DNA from: Deltaproteobacteria bacterium
GTDB taxonomy: Bacteria > Desulfobacterota > Desulfobacteria > Desulfobacterales > Desulfosarcinaceae
Direction: 5' to 3'
DNA length: 64,000 nucleotides
Assembly: GCA_020444075.1 (NCBI GenBank)
Contig: JAHLLR010000003.1
Location: forward strand, 82,060 to 146,059
In this document: one piece after another, positions 36,197-44,755 of the stretch
How the letters are laid out: each line of letters starts with the position of its first letter
How positions within the stretch are numbered: the first letter of the stretch is position 1
Position numbers and translations under genes: made by a program
Notes under the pieces: model-generated
Databases searched by the model: none
Told to the model about the DNA's origin: nothing
Seen by the model: only the letters and a program-made list of their open reading frames with translations

Positions 36197-37039
36197 TTAT
36201 TCCCCTGATAGAATGCGTGCAACGAGTTCATTCGTCATTTGTTTACGATACCAAGCCGAGGCCCGGATATCATCGATTGGTGATATCTCATCCGCAGCAG
36301 TCTGAGCCGCCTGGGCAATCAACTGAGCATCGAGGACCTTCCCTTCCAATAAGGCCGCAGCCTTGGTCGCCAAAATCGGGGTGGGTGCAACCGCACCTAA
36401 GGCAATCCGGACATTTTGGCATTTGCCGCCTTCAACAGTCATGTTAACCGCCACGCATACGATACCAATGATTTCGGCTTTACGCTGGCCGATTTTGGCC
36501 CATCCAAATTTGCTGTTGGCTGTAGCGGCAGGTATGATAAACTCTTTAACCAATTCATCTTTTTCCAAAACTGTTTTACCCGGACCGGTAAAAAAGGCCT
36601 TCAGCGCAACACTGCGCTCTCCCCGGGTTGATACGATCGTGACATTGGTATCCAAGGCCAACAAGGCAATGGCCCCATCGGCGGAAGGTGATGCGTTGCA
36701 GACATTTCCGCCAAGCGTAGCCGCATTTCTGATGGCCGGGGAACCTATGGATTGACAGGCATCAACCAACAACGGGGCGTTTCTCTTAACTGCTTCGGAT
36801 TGTATGATTGACTTGAGGGTAGCGGTTGCCCCAATAACCAAAGACTGATTGGCCACCTCGATCCGATCCAGACCACACTGCCCGAGGTAAATCAGCTTCT
36901 CTGGACGTAATCGCCTTAAATTAATCGCCACCATCAAATCGGTGCCGCCGGCTAATAGGTGGGCTTTTTCACCCAATCGATCGATTTGATTACAAACGGT
37001 GGCCACGTCATTTGGGGCTATAAAATCGGTGTTCTCCAT
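36197..37039 (-). CDS. Molybdenum hydroxylase, FAD-binding subunit
   Basis: A 280-residue FAD subunit of the CoxM/NdhF type. The FAD-binding signature LLAGGTDLMVAINL lies near residue 30 and ATLGGNVCNASPSADGAIAL near 107; the C-terminal CO-dehydrogenase flavoprotein domain follows. It passes electrons from the iron-sulfur subunit to NAD(P)+ or another acceptor. First structural gene of the hydroxylase set, starting 43 bases downstream of a 13-bp motif that is repeated at 44.8 kb. Confidence 0.93.
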   Translation of the reverse strand: MENTDFIAPNDVATVCNQIDRLGEKAHLLAGGTDLMVAINLRRLRPEKLIYLGQCGLDRIEVANQSLVIGATATLKSIIQSEAVKRNAPLLVDACQSIGSPAIRNAATLGGNVCNASPSADGAIALLALDTNVTIVSTRGERSVALKAFFTGPGKTVLEKDELVKEFIIPAATANSKFGWAKIGQRKAEIIGIVCVAVNMTVEGGKCQNVRIALGAVAPTPILATKAAALLEGKVLDAQLIAQAAQTAADEISPIDDIRASAWYRKQMTNELVARILSGE

Positions 37040-37081
37040 GAAAGTAGCTCCTCTCTTTTCATTTGATCATCTGTTGGTATT

Positions 37082-37094
37082 GTCATCATATGAC
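37082..37094. promoter_or_regulatory. Candidate operator (shared 13-mer), copy 1
   Basis: GTCATCATATGAC lies between the amidohydrolase stop and the FAD-subunit start. The same 13 bases occur on the opposite strand at 44839-44851, upstream of the PPC/panB unit. The core CATATG is palindromic, and the length suits a dimeric winged-helix regulator. The FadR-type gene at 38.3-39.0 kb is the obvious candidate to bind it. Confidence 0.5.
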
Positions 37095-37110
37095 TTATGT
37101 AAAAAACCCT

Positions 37111-38289
37111 TCATTCCTTCATCACTTCACCGTTGAAGATAACACAGCGAATATCCGTTAACGTTTCCATGTCTACGAATGGATTGGTTTTAACACCAAT
37201 TAGATCGGCAGCCTTTCCCACGTCGATGCTGCCCGTTACCTTTTCCAGATCACAGACCGCGGCACCGTGAGAGGTCGCGGCGGATAGCGCCGTCGACGGG
37301 GATGCGCCCAATTCTACCAGGCATGACATTTCGGCTGCCATGGCGCCCTGCCCATGAACGCCATCGGTACCCAGCGCAAAGGGAATGCCTGAACGAACAA
37401 TGGCTTGCATGGACGATTTCGCCATGCCCGCCGCTCGGAAATGAGGTTCGACCAGATGTTCGGGCATGGACTCTATTCGCTTGGCGGACATGAAAAAGCT
37501 GGGTGTAAGCACCAATTTCGCAGAGGATTGGGCAAGCGTATCGATTTGTTTTTCCGTTAAAAAGTAACCATGCTCGATGACATCGACCCCGGCATCGATA
37601 CACCAATCAAAACCGATTCCGCCGATACAGTGAGCCGCAGTCCGGCGACCCGTTCTTTTGGCTTCATCGACAATTGTCGAAACCTCCTCTCGGGACAGAA
37701 AACAATCGACGCCACGACTGGATGGCAATGTTCCAGTGATATAAAATTTTATGATGTCTGCATTTTGCCTGATATTTTCACGAACCGCGGTTCTGATCAT
37801 TGCCGGCCCGTCAAACGGGTAGCCGACAAATCCGTGGCCCGCGCTGGAACGGATTCCCTTTCCTGCAATGACAAGCCTTGGTCCCTTGATGGTGCCGGAG
37901 GCGATTGCGTTTCGGCATTCAACATCCAAGAATCCTTTATCGCCAAGGCATCGACTGGTGGTGACACCGGCAAGGAGGTCTGCCTGCATATTATTGACAG
38001 CACGAAGCACCAGGGCAGGAAGCGGGTCCGCCATTCGCTCAAGGTAATTGGGCAGACTGAAATCCAGGGAGAGATGATTGTGGGCATCGATCAGGCCGGG
38101 CATCAAAAACAGGTCGGAATAGTCCAGCAGTTGAAATTCCGTTTGTTCCGTTATTTTATCGAAGGGTGTTATGTCCTTAATCGTCCCGTCTTCAACAACA
38201 ACGGCCATGTTCGTCCTGATTTTCAACTCACTGCCGCACAACACATGTCCTGCTTTCAATATGATTCGTCTGGCGGTTCTCATCATCAA
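37111..38289 (-). CDS. Metal-dependent amidohydrolase, module copy 1 (enamidase/lactamase candidate)
   Basis: A 392-residue amidohydrolase-superfamily TIM barrel with a complete binuclear metal site: HxH in GLIDAHNHLSLD, the carboxylated lysine in DIIKFYITG, histidines in TAAHCIGG and VIEHGYF, and the aspartate in LGTDGVHGQG. Such enzymes hydrolyse cyclic or linear amides. Placed directly before the molybdenum hydroxylase genes, it could open a hydroxylated and reduced ring, as enamidase does in nicotinate fermentation. By sequence style it also resembles imidazolonepropionase- and Xaa-Pro/Xaa-Arg-dipeptidase-like enzymes, so specificity is open. Its start overlaps the FadR-type regulator stop (ATGA). 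A homologue of similar length lies at 52.9 kb. Confidence 0.85.
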   Translation of the reverse strand: MMMRTARRIILKAGHVLCGSELKIRTNMAVVVEDGTIKDITPFDKITEQTEFQLLDYSDLFLMPGLIDAHNHLSLDFSLPNYLERMADPLPALVLRAVNNMQADLLAGVTTSRCLGDKGFLDVECRNAIASGTIKGPRLVIAGKGIRSSAGHGFVGYPFDGPAMIRTAVRENIRQNADIIKFYITGTLPSSRGVDCFLSREEVSTIVDEAKRTGRRTAAHCIGGIGFDWCIDAGVDVIEHGYFLTEKQIDTLAQSSAKLVLTPSFFMSAKRIESMPEHLVEPHFRAAGMAKSSMQAIVRSGIPFALGTDGVHGQGAMAAEMSCLVELGASPSTALSAATSHGAAVCDLEKVTGSIDVGKAADLIGVKTNPFVDMETLTDIRCVIFNGEVMKE

Positions 38290-39050
38290 TCGTTTTCCGG
38301 ATTGTGGGTTGTGGCTCCGTTTTCGGGGGGCGTGAGGACGAAATCACCGCTTTTCTCCAATTTTTTCTGAACATCCTTAATATGTTTTTCCATTATCTTC
38401 CTTGCCTTCGACCCATTTCGTGATTTTATCGATTCAAGGATTTGACTATGATATTCAAGCGTGTGTGAAAAAGTCATATTGAGTTTGTCCCGGTTGGTAT
38501 CAAATACACGCGTAATCAATTTGTGGAGGAGACCGCGGAGGATGTCTACCACCTGGAACAGAATTCGATTCCCGCACCCATGGGCAATAAGCACATGGAA
38601 TTTTACGTCAAGCCTGACAAATTCTTCGACATTGAGGTTCTCTCCGGCGAGGATCATCTTTTTAAGCACGTCTTCTAACTGCTGAATATTCGATTCCGTT
38701 GCTTTTTGAGCGGCCAACGCAGCGACCGAACCTTCAATGTAGAGCCTGGCTTCCAGCAATTCGTAGGCTGATTTTTTGTCAACGGGAAGGAAAGCCGAAA
38801 TTGGGCTCATATAATCTTTCGGCTGCAGCGTTTTGACGAATGTTCCCCGCCCGTGCTTGAAATCGATCAATCCCATCAACTGCAGCCTTCGGAGCGCCTC
38901 CCGGAGCGAAGGCCGGCTGATACTCATTGATTTGGCCAGCATGTCCTGGGATTCCAGCATGTCCCCGTCCTTGAATTCCCCGCTGATGATTTTGTTCTTT
39001 ATCTCTTCTACAATGGAATCAACCAGGCTGACTCGTTTCACTTTAATCAC
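38286..39050 (-). CDS. FadR-type GntR transcriptional regulator
   Basis: A 254-residue regulator with an N-terminal winged helix-turn-helix (LESQDMLAKSMSISRPSLREAL then LIDFKHGRGTFVK) and an all-helical FCD ligand domain with metal-type histidines (LDVKFHVLIAHGCGN, THTLEYHSQILESIKSRN). It sits within the catabolic operon, coupled by a 4-base overlap to the amidohydrolase, so it is probably co-expressed and autoregulated. The shared 13-mer at 37.08 and 44.84 kb is its likeliest operator. Confidence 0.88.
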   Translation of the reverse strand: MIKVKRVSLVDSIVEEIKNKIISGEFKDGDMLESQDMLAKSMSISRPSLREALRRLQLMGLIDFKHGRGTFVKTLQPKDYMSPISAFLPVDKKSAYELLEARLYIEGSVAALAAQKATESNIQQLEDVLKKMILAGENLNVEEFVRLDVKFHVLIAHGCGNRILFQVVDILRGLLHKLITRVFDTNRDKLNMTFSHTLEYHSQILESIKSRNGSKARKIMEKHIKDVQKKLEKSGDFVLTPPENGATTHNPEND

Positions 39051-39090
39051 CTCGCCCCAATGGAATCAAAAATCCATAGTCATGCTTTTT

Positions 39091-39882
39091 TCAAGGTAAA
39101 AAACCCAGCTCGGAGTTTTTCAACCATGCCAACGATTCTAAAGAACCGCCCAAAGGAATATACTCCAACCCGATATATCCCGAATAATCAATCCGATCAA
39201 GTTCCTCGAATAATGAAAGAAAATTGATTCTTCCGGTTCCTGGTTGATGACGCCCAGGCACGTCCCCAATTTGAATATGGCCGATATCCGCCCCGTGCTG
39301 TTTGATTAAGCCATTCAGTTTCCCTTCCATTAGTTTTACATGATAGGTGTCAATCTGAATTTTAAAATTGGGTCTGCCCACCAATTTTACCAGGGAAACG
39401 GCATCGGACACCCTTGTCAGAAAAAAATCGGGGTGATCATGATCGTTGAAAATTTCAACCAGGAGGTCGATGTTCATGGGTGCGAGTTTGTCACTAGCGT
39501 ATTGAAGATTATCAACCAGGACATTTTGCTGTGTGGTGTAAGGTATGTCATGAAGCCTTTTTCCAACGATACAGGTCAGAAATTTCGGGCTGAGTATTGA
39601 CGCGTAGGTAATTGCTCTCGTCAAGCCATCACGGAATAGATCGACCGCAAGCGGATCGGTCGCACAGCCCCTTCCACCCGAATCCCAATCATCTACCGGA
39701 AGATCAAATAAAATAAGATCTAATCCGGATTTCCGGATCTTATCGTTCACCGCATGGGGATCAAACGCATATGGGAAAGGAAACTCGACATTTTCAATAC
39801 CGGCCGAACGACACGCTTCAAAGCGATCCAAAAACGGTCGTTCGGTAAACAGCATGCCTGTATTAATAGCGAATCTCAACAT
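39091..39882 (-). CDS. Xylose-isomerase-like TIM-barrel protein (Hyi family)
   Basis: A 263-residue protein of the sugar-phosphate isomerase/epimerase fold. The opening MLRFAINTGMLFTERPFLDR and the metal-site segments DLLVEIFNDHDHPDFFL, FKIQIDTYHVKLMEG, HIQIGDVPGRHQPGTG and GYIGLEYIPLG match the hydroxypyruvate-isomerase/OtnI group (catalytic Glu residues, Asp, His). It would isomerise a small hydroxy-oxo acid or sugar acid. It is placed between a lactonase-like gene and the regulator in one operon. Confidence 0.85.
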   Translation of the reverse strand: MLRFAINTGMLFTERPFLDRFEACRSAGIENVEFPFPYAFDPHAVNDKIRKSGLDLILFDLPVDDWDSGGRGCATDPLAVDLFRDGLTRAITYASILSPKFLTCIVGKRLHDIPYTTQQNVLVDNLQYASDKLAPMNIDLLVEIFNDHDHPDFFLTRVSDAVSLVKLVGRPNFKIQIDTYHVKLMEGKLNGLIKQHGADIGHIQIGDVPGRHQPGTGRINFLSLFEELDRIDYSGYIGLEYIPLGGSLESLAWLKNSELGFLP

Positions 39883-39928
39883 CAGCGCAGCCCCGTGCCA
39901 TCATGTTGGGTATAGACCTTCAACGTCA

Positions 39929-41017
39929 TTATCCGATGTCGCTGTCAGGTCCGTATTCCTCACTGTGTTCCCAACAGCACAACTCGCGATTGTCCGGGTA
40001 CATGTAACTGCGGCCGTCGTTATCCGTGGGGTGAATGTATTTTGCTCCGGGCAAAAGACTGACCACACTCATGGGTGGATGACGCCTTTCAGCATTTTTC
40101 CATTTAACAATTTTTTCAAGATATTCCGGTTTTTCATAACAATTTGCCCAGTTATCATGATGCATGGGCAGTATGACTTTCGTGTTGAGCGCCTCCGCAA
40201 CCCGCCACAGATCCCAGGGGGACATCTTATCGGTGTACCCGGGCGCGTTGTTGCCCATGGCCATGCTGACTACATCCACTTTGTACTTCTCACCAACCAT
40301 GCGGTATCCGTTATGGTAAAGGGAATCGCCGAGGAAGGCAAAGTTGCCTCCCTGCGTATTGAAAATGAATCCGACAGCGACCTGAGAATACGGAACCGGT
40401 TTGTCAAAACCGGTCTTTGTGGCAATCACATCGAAATTCGGCGCAAAATCGATTTTCATATCCTCGATCTGTACGCTCTCCCCAACTTTGGCGACAATGA
40501 GTCGGTCTTCGGGAACATTCATGTTCTCCTTCATGCGACGGGCCGCCTCAGGCGGGGCGATAAATTTACAATTGGTCGTTTGGAGTGCAGCGCTGATGGT
40601 ATAGTAATCCATGTGATCCTGATGATGGTGGGTTACGCATACGGCATCCAGGCGTTTAAATTTCCATGGATCGATAACCATGGGGTGGGTTCTCATCCAA
40701 TACAGTTTCTCGGCCCCGGCGGTTTTACAGACGCCGCAATAGGATTTGTCCGTAAAAATGCTTGGCCCGGAGTACAGATCCACGGTGAAAACGGCGCCGG
40801 ATTGGCTTTTCAACACACAACTCATCGCACCCAGGTACCACAGCGCCCCGACTCCGTCGGGGACTTGAAACTGATCGATTTCATGATTTAAATAGGTACC
40901 CCACTCCGGGAAGACTTCTTTAAGCCAAATGTCTCTGCTCATCTCCCTGGGCAGCCCCATGGTTCCACCGTCCATTACGCCGCGTTCATCGTATTTAACG
41001 ACTTTGCTGTCTCCCAT
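39929..41017 (-). CDS. UlaG-like metallo-beta-lactamase-fold lactonase
   Basis: I start at ATG 41017, six bases after AGGAGG; the in-frame ATG at 41035 lies before that site. About 362 residues. The fold's metal motif reads VCVTHHHQDHMDYYT, followed by FAFLGDSLYHNGYRM and ILPMHHDNWANCY. This pattern and the length match UlaG (L-ascorbate-6-phosphate lactonase). In this setting it may open a lactone or cyclic imide intermediate. Cytoplasmic, no signal peptide. The upstream and downstream genes are 61 and 46 bases away. Confidence 0.82.
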   Translation of the reverse strand: MGDSKVVKYDERGVMDGGTMGLPREMSRDIWLKEVFPEWGTYLNHEIDQFQVPDGVGALWYLGAMSCVLKSQSGAVFTVDLYSGPSIFTDKSYCGVCKTAGAEKLYWMRTHPMVIDPWKFKRLDAVCVTHHHQDHMDYYTISAALQTTNCKFIAPPEAARRMKENMNVPEDRLIVAKVGESVQIEDMKIDFAPNFDVIATKTGFDKPVPYSQVAVGFIFNTQGGNFAFLGDSLYHNGYRMVGEKYKVDVVSMAMGNNAPGYTDKMSPWDLWRVAEALNTKVILPMHHDNWANCYEKPEYLEKIVKWKNAERRHPPMSVVSLLPGAKYIHPTDNDGRSYMYPDNRELCCWEHSEEYGPDSDIG

Positions 41018-41078
41018 TTTTTTCCTCCTTTTCATACGAAGATATTCTCATATCCCATGAGAAGGGTTATGCATGCGA

Positions 41079-41969
41079 TTAACTTTTCTTTTGCGCCGGG
41101 TCGACCATCTTCTCCAAAACATCCATCAAACGGGCACTATCTTCCGCCGCCAGACCTTGTGCGACAGCCATGTTAAAATACTGAGATGCAGCATTGACCG
41201 TCAACAACGGCAAATTATGCCTTCGCGCCGAAGTGACGGCAATATTCACGTCTTTCCAAAGCTGTCCCATGCCACCCGGACTTGAGGTATTTTCCAATAT
41301 CCCCTTGGCCAGCAGCCGGAAATAGTCATTACCCCCGATGCCGCTTCCGACCACGTCGCAAACCAGCTTCGGGTCCACCCCTGTTTTACGGGCCAGCAAA
41401 ATCAGTTCGATAGTGGCAGCGTGAATGGTGGTAACCAGCAGTTGGTTACAATGTTTGATCGCCTGGCCCATGCCGGGCTCCGGTCCGGCATAAGTGATAT
41501 GGCCGATAACTTCCAGTACCGGACGAACGACATCCAGCTCATTTTCCGGTGCCGCGGCGATCAACGTCAACGTTCCATTCTCCACCCGGGCGGGTCCACC
41601 GGTGAACGGACAATCGATGAAACGTACGCCCCGTTCCCTGCACGCACAATCCATCCGCTTCAGGTTTTCGCCATTAATCGTGGCCATGCAGATGATGGTA
41701 GAATCCGTACCGGTGGTTTTCAGCAGGCCGGCCTCCCCGGTGACCACATCTATGACCTGTTCGTCGTTAAGGACCATTACGATAACCGTCTTGGCTCGCC
41801 GGGCCAATTCGGCAGGATTGGCGACATGCTTCCCGCCCGCCATTTCAAATTCGACGATGACCTCTTCTCTCCGGGCATACCCGTATACCGTAAATCCTTT
41901 ATCGATATATTTTTTGGCAGCGGGCATGCCACAACGGCCAAGTCCGACGATCCCTATTTGTTTTTCCAT
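41079..41969 (-). CDS. 3-hydroxyisobutyrate-dehydrogenase-family reductase, module copy 1
   Basis: A 296-residue beta-hydroxyacid dehydrogenase. The NAD(P)-binding turn is GIVGLGRCGMPAAKKY; the substrate loop FIDCPFTGGPARVENGTLTL; the catalytic lysine lies in AIKHCNQLLVTTIHAATIEL; and GGNDYFRLLAKGILEN supplies later family residues. Relatives include 2-(hydroxymethyl)glutarate dehydrogenase of nicotinate fermentation, which reduces 2-formylglutarate. That role is attractive here but rests on context. A second copy lies at 51.97 kb. Confidence 0.87.
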   Translation of the reverse strand: MEKQIGIVGLGRCGMPAAKKYIDKGFTVYGYARREEVIVEFEMAGGKHVANPAELARRAKTVIVMVLNDEQVIDVVTGEAGLLKTTGTDSTIICMATINGENLKRMDCACRERGVRFIDCPFTGGPARVENGTLTLIAAAPENELDVVRPVLEVIGHITYAGPEPGMGQAIKHCNQLLVTTIHAATIELILLARKTGVDPKLVCDVVGSGIGGNDYFRLLAKGILENTSSPGGMGQLWKDVNIAVTSARRHNLPLLTVNAASQYFNMAVAQGLAAEDSARLMDVLEKMVDPAQKKS

Positions 41970-41997
41970 TTTTTCCTTCCTTGTCTAAAACCTCTTG

Positions 41998-42630
41998 CTA
42001 AGCTTCCCCGGTCAGCCGGGTTAACAATATTGCGGCTCGGTGGGGGTTGAAAATCCCGCACATGCACGGCTTGAAAAGTTTTTCAGCAGCCTTTTCGGCG
42101 GTTATCTTTTTATCTTTTATCTTTTCGACCATCTTCAGAATCAGATTGACCGAGACCATTCCGTGACCACACATGGTGTGAATCTCCTGAACGCCTACTT
42201 CCGGTAATTTTGTTGTAGCTCCCCATCGACCAAGGGACTGATTGATGGAATGAGGCTTCAAGCCTGACTGTTGGCAGCATTCACCCACTTCGTCGAAAAG
42301 GCCGGAAACCACCACGGACAGCCCAAGGTCCTCCTCCTTAAGCATTTTCAGAAGGTTGATCAGCGATTCGCGATCTTTGAATACCGCATGGATAACGGCC
42401 CGGTCTTCTACATTTTCAAGAATTTTCTCGACCCCGCCCTGATAATACTCATTGCCGCTCCGGCAGTCCCCGATCTTAACGGCGCCGGCTTGCAGCGACA
42501 ATTCGAAAAATCGGCGCAGTTTCGGTGCCGATCCAACGTGGTTGATGTCCTTTGAGGGCATCATCAAGACCACAAAATCCTCTCTGAGCAACGCGGTGTC
42601 CATCCCCAGTCGGTGTAAGGTATGCGTCAT
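41998..42630 (-). CDS. Conserved cysteine-motif protein of unknown function, module copy 1
   Basis: Start at 42630 is supported by AGGAGTAAATACG and by matching the second copy exactly (MTHTLHR). About 210 residues with no signal or membrane segment. Strongly conserved between copies: MPSKDINH, GGxExxxxNxEDRAV, VVSGLFD, SLGRWGAT, MCGHGMVSVNLI and PCxCGIFN. Five cysteines (ECC, MCG, PCxC) are shared and could bind an iron-sulfur cluster. It follows the iron-sulfur partner gene by 11 bases in both order and proximity, so the two may form one enzyme. I do not recognise a characterised family. I infer a subunit of a reductase or dehydratase. Confidence 0.8.
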   Translation of the reverse strand: MTHTLHRLGMDTALLREDFVVLMMPSKDINHVGSAPKLRRFFELSLQAGAVKIGDCRSGNEYYQGGVEKILENVEDRAVIHAVFKDRESLINLLKMLKEEDLGLSVVVSGLFDEVGECCQQSGLKPHSINQSLGRWGATTKLPEVGVQEIHTMCGHGMVSVNLILKMVEKIKDKKITAEKAAEKLFKPCMCGIFNPHRAAILLTRLTGEA

Positions 42631-42641
42631 CGTATTTACTC

Positions 42642-43394
42642 CTATTTTACCAGTGGTCTTCCCAGACCCACATTCGTTTTGCCGTTGGGTGCCACCCAAA
42701 GGCCGGCACCTTCTATGTATGGGGCAGTGGGGTTCGAACCGTCCGGATTGAGCAGGCAGGCGATATCCAGGCTGAAAACGGAATCGATCTCCGTCTCCAC
42801 CGTTTTCAGAATATCGAAAAGGTCCGGCAGTTGTTCCGTCCTAACACCGAATTCGATAATTGCCGACAGGACCTTTTCGTTTAACAGATCGTCCTTGAAT
42901 TTGCCCGTGGCGACATCGGCCATCATGCTGGTAACTGGATTACACGGTTCGTATTCGACATCCAGAACGGAGACGGCCATGGCAATTTTCTCGACATCGA
43001 CCATGCGCGTTCCGGTAATCGGCCTGCCGACTTCAATGGCGACTCCGGTCATCCCCTGTTTAAATCGTCCGGTAACCTCATTGGTCTTCATCTCTTCCGT
43101 GCCTCTCCCGGAAATCTGAGATTCTTCGGCGATGGTCAGCACATCGCTCATCAGGCTTCTGATCGTTCTTGGATACTGCAGTTCTTGCTGGTAGATGGCG
43201 TTCGTAGGGCAACCGGCCGATCTGAGACAAACCCCGCATTCCGCACACTCATCGAAGTTGATCACCGAAACCTGCTTGCGTTCCTTGCCCTTGATCGTCA
43301 GTGGCACTTCCCGTTCCGTCAAACCGATAGCATTGACGGGGCAGTAGGAGATGCATACTCCGCAGCCGATACACTTGTTTTCATCAATTTGCAT
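42642..43394 (-). CDS. 2x[4Fe-4S] ferredoxin-type protein with unrecognised C-terminal domain, module copy 1
   Basis: A 250-residue protein. Two cluster motifs occur in the first ~70 residues: CIGCGVCISYCP and CAECGVCLRSAGCP. The remaining ~180 residues form a separate conserved domain (ISGRGTEEMKTNEVTGRFK, GVAIEVGRPITGTRMVDVEK, KFKDDLLNEKVLSAIIEF) ending in APNGKTNVGLGRPL. It looks like an electron-transfer head on a substrate or cofactor domain. With its downstream partner (together ~460 residues) it could replace a single-chain iron-sulfur reductase such as 6-hydroxynicotinate reductase, which I recall as nearly 500 residues with ferredoxin motifs; this is hypothesis. Second copy at 51.2 kb. 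Confidence 0.8.
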   Translation of the reverse strand: MQIDENKCIGCGVCISYCPVNAIGLTEREVPLTIKGKERKQVSVINFDECAECGVCLRSAGCPTNAIYQQELQYPRTIRSLMSDVLTIAEESQISGRGTEEMKTNEVTGRFKQGMTGVAIEVGRPITGTRMVDVEKIAMAVSVLDVEYEPCNPVTSMMADVATGKFKDDLLNEKVLSAIIEFGVRTEQLPDLFDILKTVETEIDSVFSLDIACLLNPDGSNPTAPYIEGAGLWVAPNGKTNVGLGRPLVK

Positions 43395-43411
43395 GGAGGG
43401 TGTCCTTCCTG

Positions 43412-44257
43412 CTATTTCGCGGCCAAGGCGCTGTTAAGCTTTTCCAGTTCGCCGGCCACCATGCTGTAGGTATGTTCGGGCAAGGGAAACGCGGCATGGC
43501 GAACCTCATCGACGTAGGCGGCGAATGCCTTTTCCATTTCGGCTCCCAAATTTGCGTACTTTTTCACGAATTTTGGTGTAAACGCCTGGAAAATCCCCAA
43601 CAGGTCGCTGACGATCATCAATTGTCCGTCCGCCTCCACCCCGGCCCCAATACTGTAAACGGGAATTGTCAGGGTGTCCCTGATAATTTTGCAGACCTCC
43701 GGCGGGACCGCTTCCACCAGGATTGAGAACGCACCGGCGCGTTCAATCGCCTGTGCATCCGCGATCAGTTCAAGGGCCGTCTCGGTCGTTCTTCCCTGGG
43801 CCTTGAAGCCGCCCAATTGGCCGGAGCTTTGCGGGGTCAATCCGATGTGACCCATGACCAGCATGCCGCCGTCGGCGATGGCCTTGATCTGGGGACATAC
43901 GCGGCGACCGCCCTCCAGTTTAATGGCGTCTACCTCGGCCACCTTATGGAATCGGCCGGCATTGCACACCGCATCGGCAACGGATGTCTGATAGGAAAGA
44001 AATGGCATGTCGCCGATGATGAAGGTGTTGGGTGCCGCCCGCCGGACCGCCTCGCAATGGAGCAGGCACTGCTCCATGGTCACCCTCAGCGTTCCCGCAT
44101 AGCCGTAAACGCACATCCCCAAGGAATCGCCAACCAAAAGCATATCCATGCCCGCCTTCTCGGCGATTTCGGCCGTGGGATAATCATAGGCAGTGATCCA
44201 GACTACCTTCTCGCCTTCATCTTTCATCTTCTGAAAGTCAAAACGGGTCTTTTTCAT
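43412..44257 (-). CDS. panB: Ketopantoate hydroxymethyltransferase (PanB) family enzyme
   Basis: A 281-residue TIM barrel of PEP-mutase-like fold, normal length. PanB transfers a hydroxymethyl group from methylene-tetrahydrofolate to 2-oxoisovalerate. Signatures: LLVGDSLGMCVYGYAGTLRV (metal Asp), IGDMPFLSYQTSVADAV, VDAIKLEGG, GHIGLTPQSSG, and the catalytic Glu in ILVEAVPPEV. No panC or panD is near; it is co-transcribed with catabolic genes, so it may act on a pathway hydroxymethyl acid (or in reverse) rather than in pantothenate synthesis. That is inference; a housekeeping PanB placed here by chance is the alternative. Confidence 0.9.
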   Translation of the reverse strand: MKKTRFDFQKMKDEGEKVVWITAYDYPTAEIAEKAGMDMLLVGDSLGMCVYGYAGTLRVTMEQCLLHCEAVRRAAPNTFIIGDMPFLSYQTSVADAVCNAGRFHKVAEVDAIKLEGGRRVCPQIKAIADGGMLVMGHIGLTPQSSGQLGGFKAQGRTTETALELIADAQAIERAGAFSILVEAVPPEVCKIIRDTLTIPVYSIGAGVEADGQLMIVSDLLGIFQAFTPKFVKKYANLGAEMEKAFAAYVDEVRHAAFPLPEHTYSMVAGELEKLNSALAAK

Positions 44258-44314
44258 TTTTTCCTCTTGTTTTTGGACAAAGAATTTAGCAGCAAAAATT
44301 TGGATATTTTTAAG

Positions 44315-44755
44315 TCACTTGGAAACAAATTTAACAACACCCGGGTTGTTGGGATCTTTTTCCTTTTTGATCCTGACGCCTTTGACTACTTCAATGAACA
44401 GTTCGACCAGGTAGCAGACCTCGCAACCGTGCTCGATATGCCCGGTTGAGGTCTCCCCGGTCTCGCAGTTATTGAACGTGATATGAAGATGGGGCTCGCC
44501 GTCTACGATCAGACCCTGAATACCGCCTATTTCTATGGGTCCTTCGATCTCATGGAAACGGTCTTTCGGAGGCATGCCCGTCCAGGTAATGGTATGGTAT
44601 TTGAATTTGCGAAAAGATCCGATTCCCGATGTGACCACGGCGGTCTCAATTTTTTCTTTTTTTATAATCGCTTCAATATTTTCCAGAAAAAGATCGCCAG
44701 GCGTCAGGGATACAATAATTACCCGATCAATGGCCCCACCAGTAAAATAATCCAT
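44315..44755 (-). CDS. PPC (DUF296) domain protein
   Basis: A 146-residue protein of the plants-and-prokaryotes conserved domain. Recognisable features: IIVSLTPGDLFLENIEAII, VTSGIGSFRKFKYHT, the metal-type histidine pair in PHLHITFNN, and GHIEHGCEVCYLVELFIE. Bacterial PPC proteins form trimers that may bind metal; their role is not settled. It heads the panB unit (57 bases before panB) and follows AATAGGAGACGAAA. A 13-mer shared with the hydroxylase unit lies ~84 bases upstream, so it is likely the first gene of a FadR-controlled operon. Confidence 0.82.
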   Translation of the reverse strand: MDYFTGGAIDRVIIVSLTPGDLFLENIEAIIKKEKIETAVVTSGIGSFRKFKYHTITWTGMPPKDRFHEIEGPIEIGGIQGLIVDGEPHLHITFNNCETGETSTGHIEHGCEVCYLVELFIEVVKGVRIKKEKDPNNPGVVKFVSK

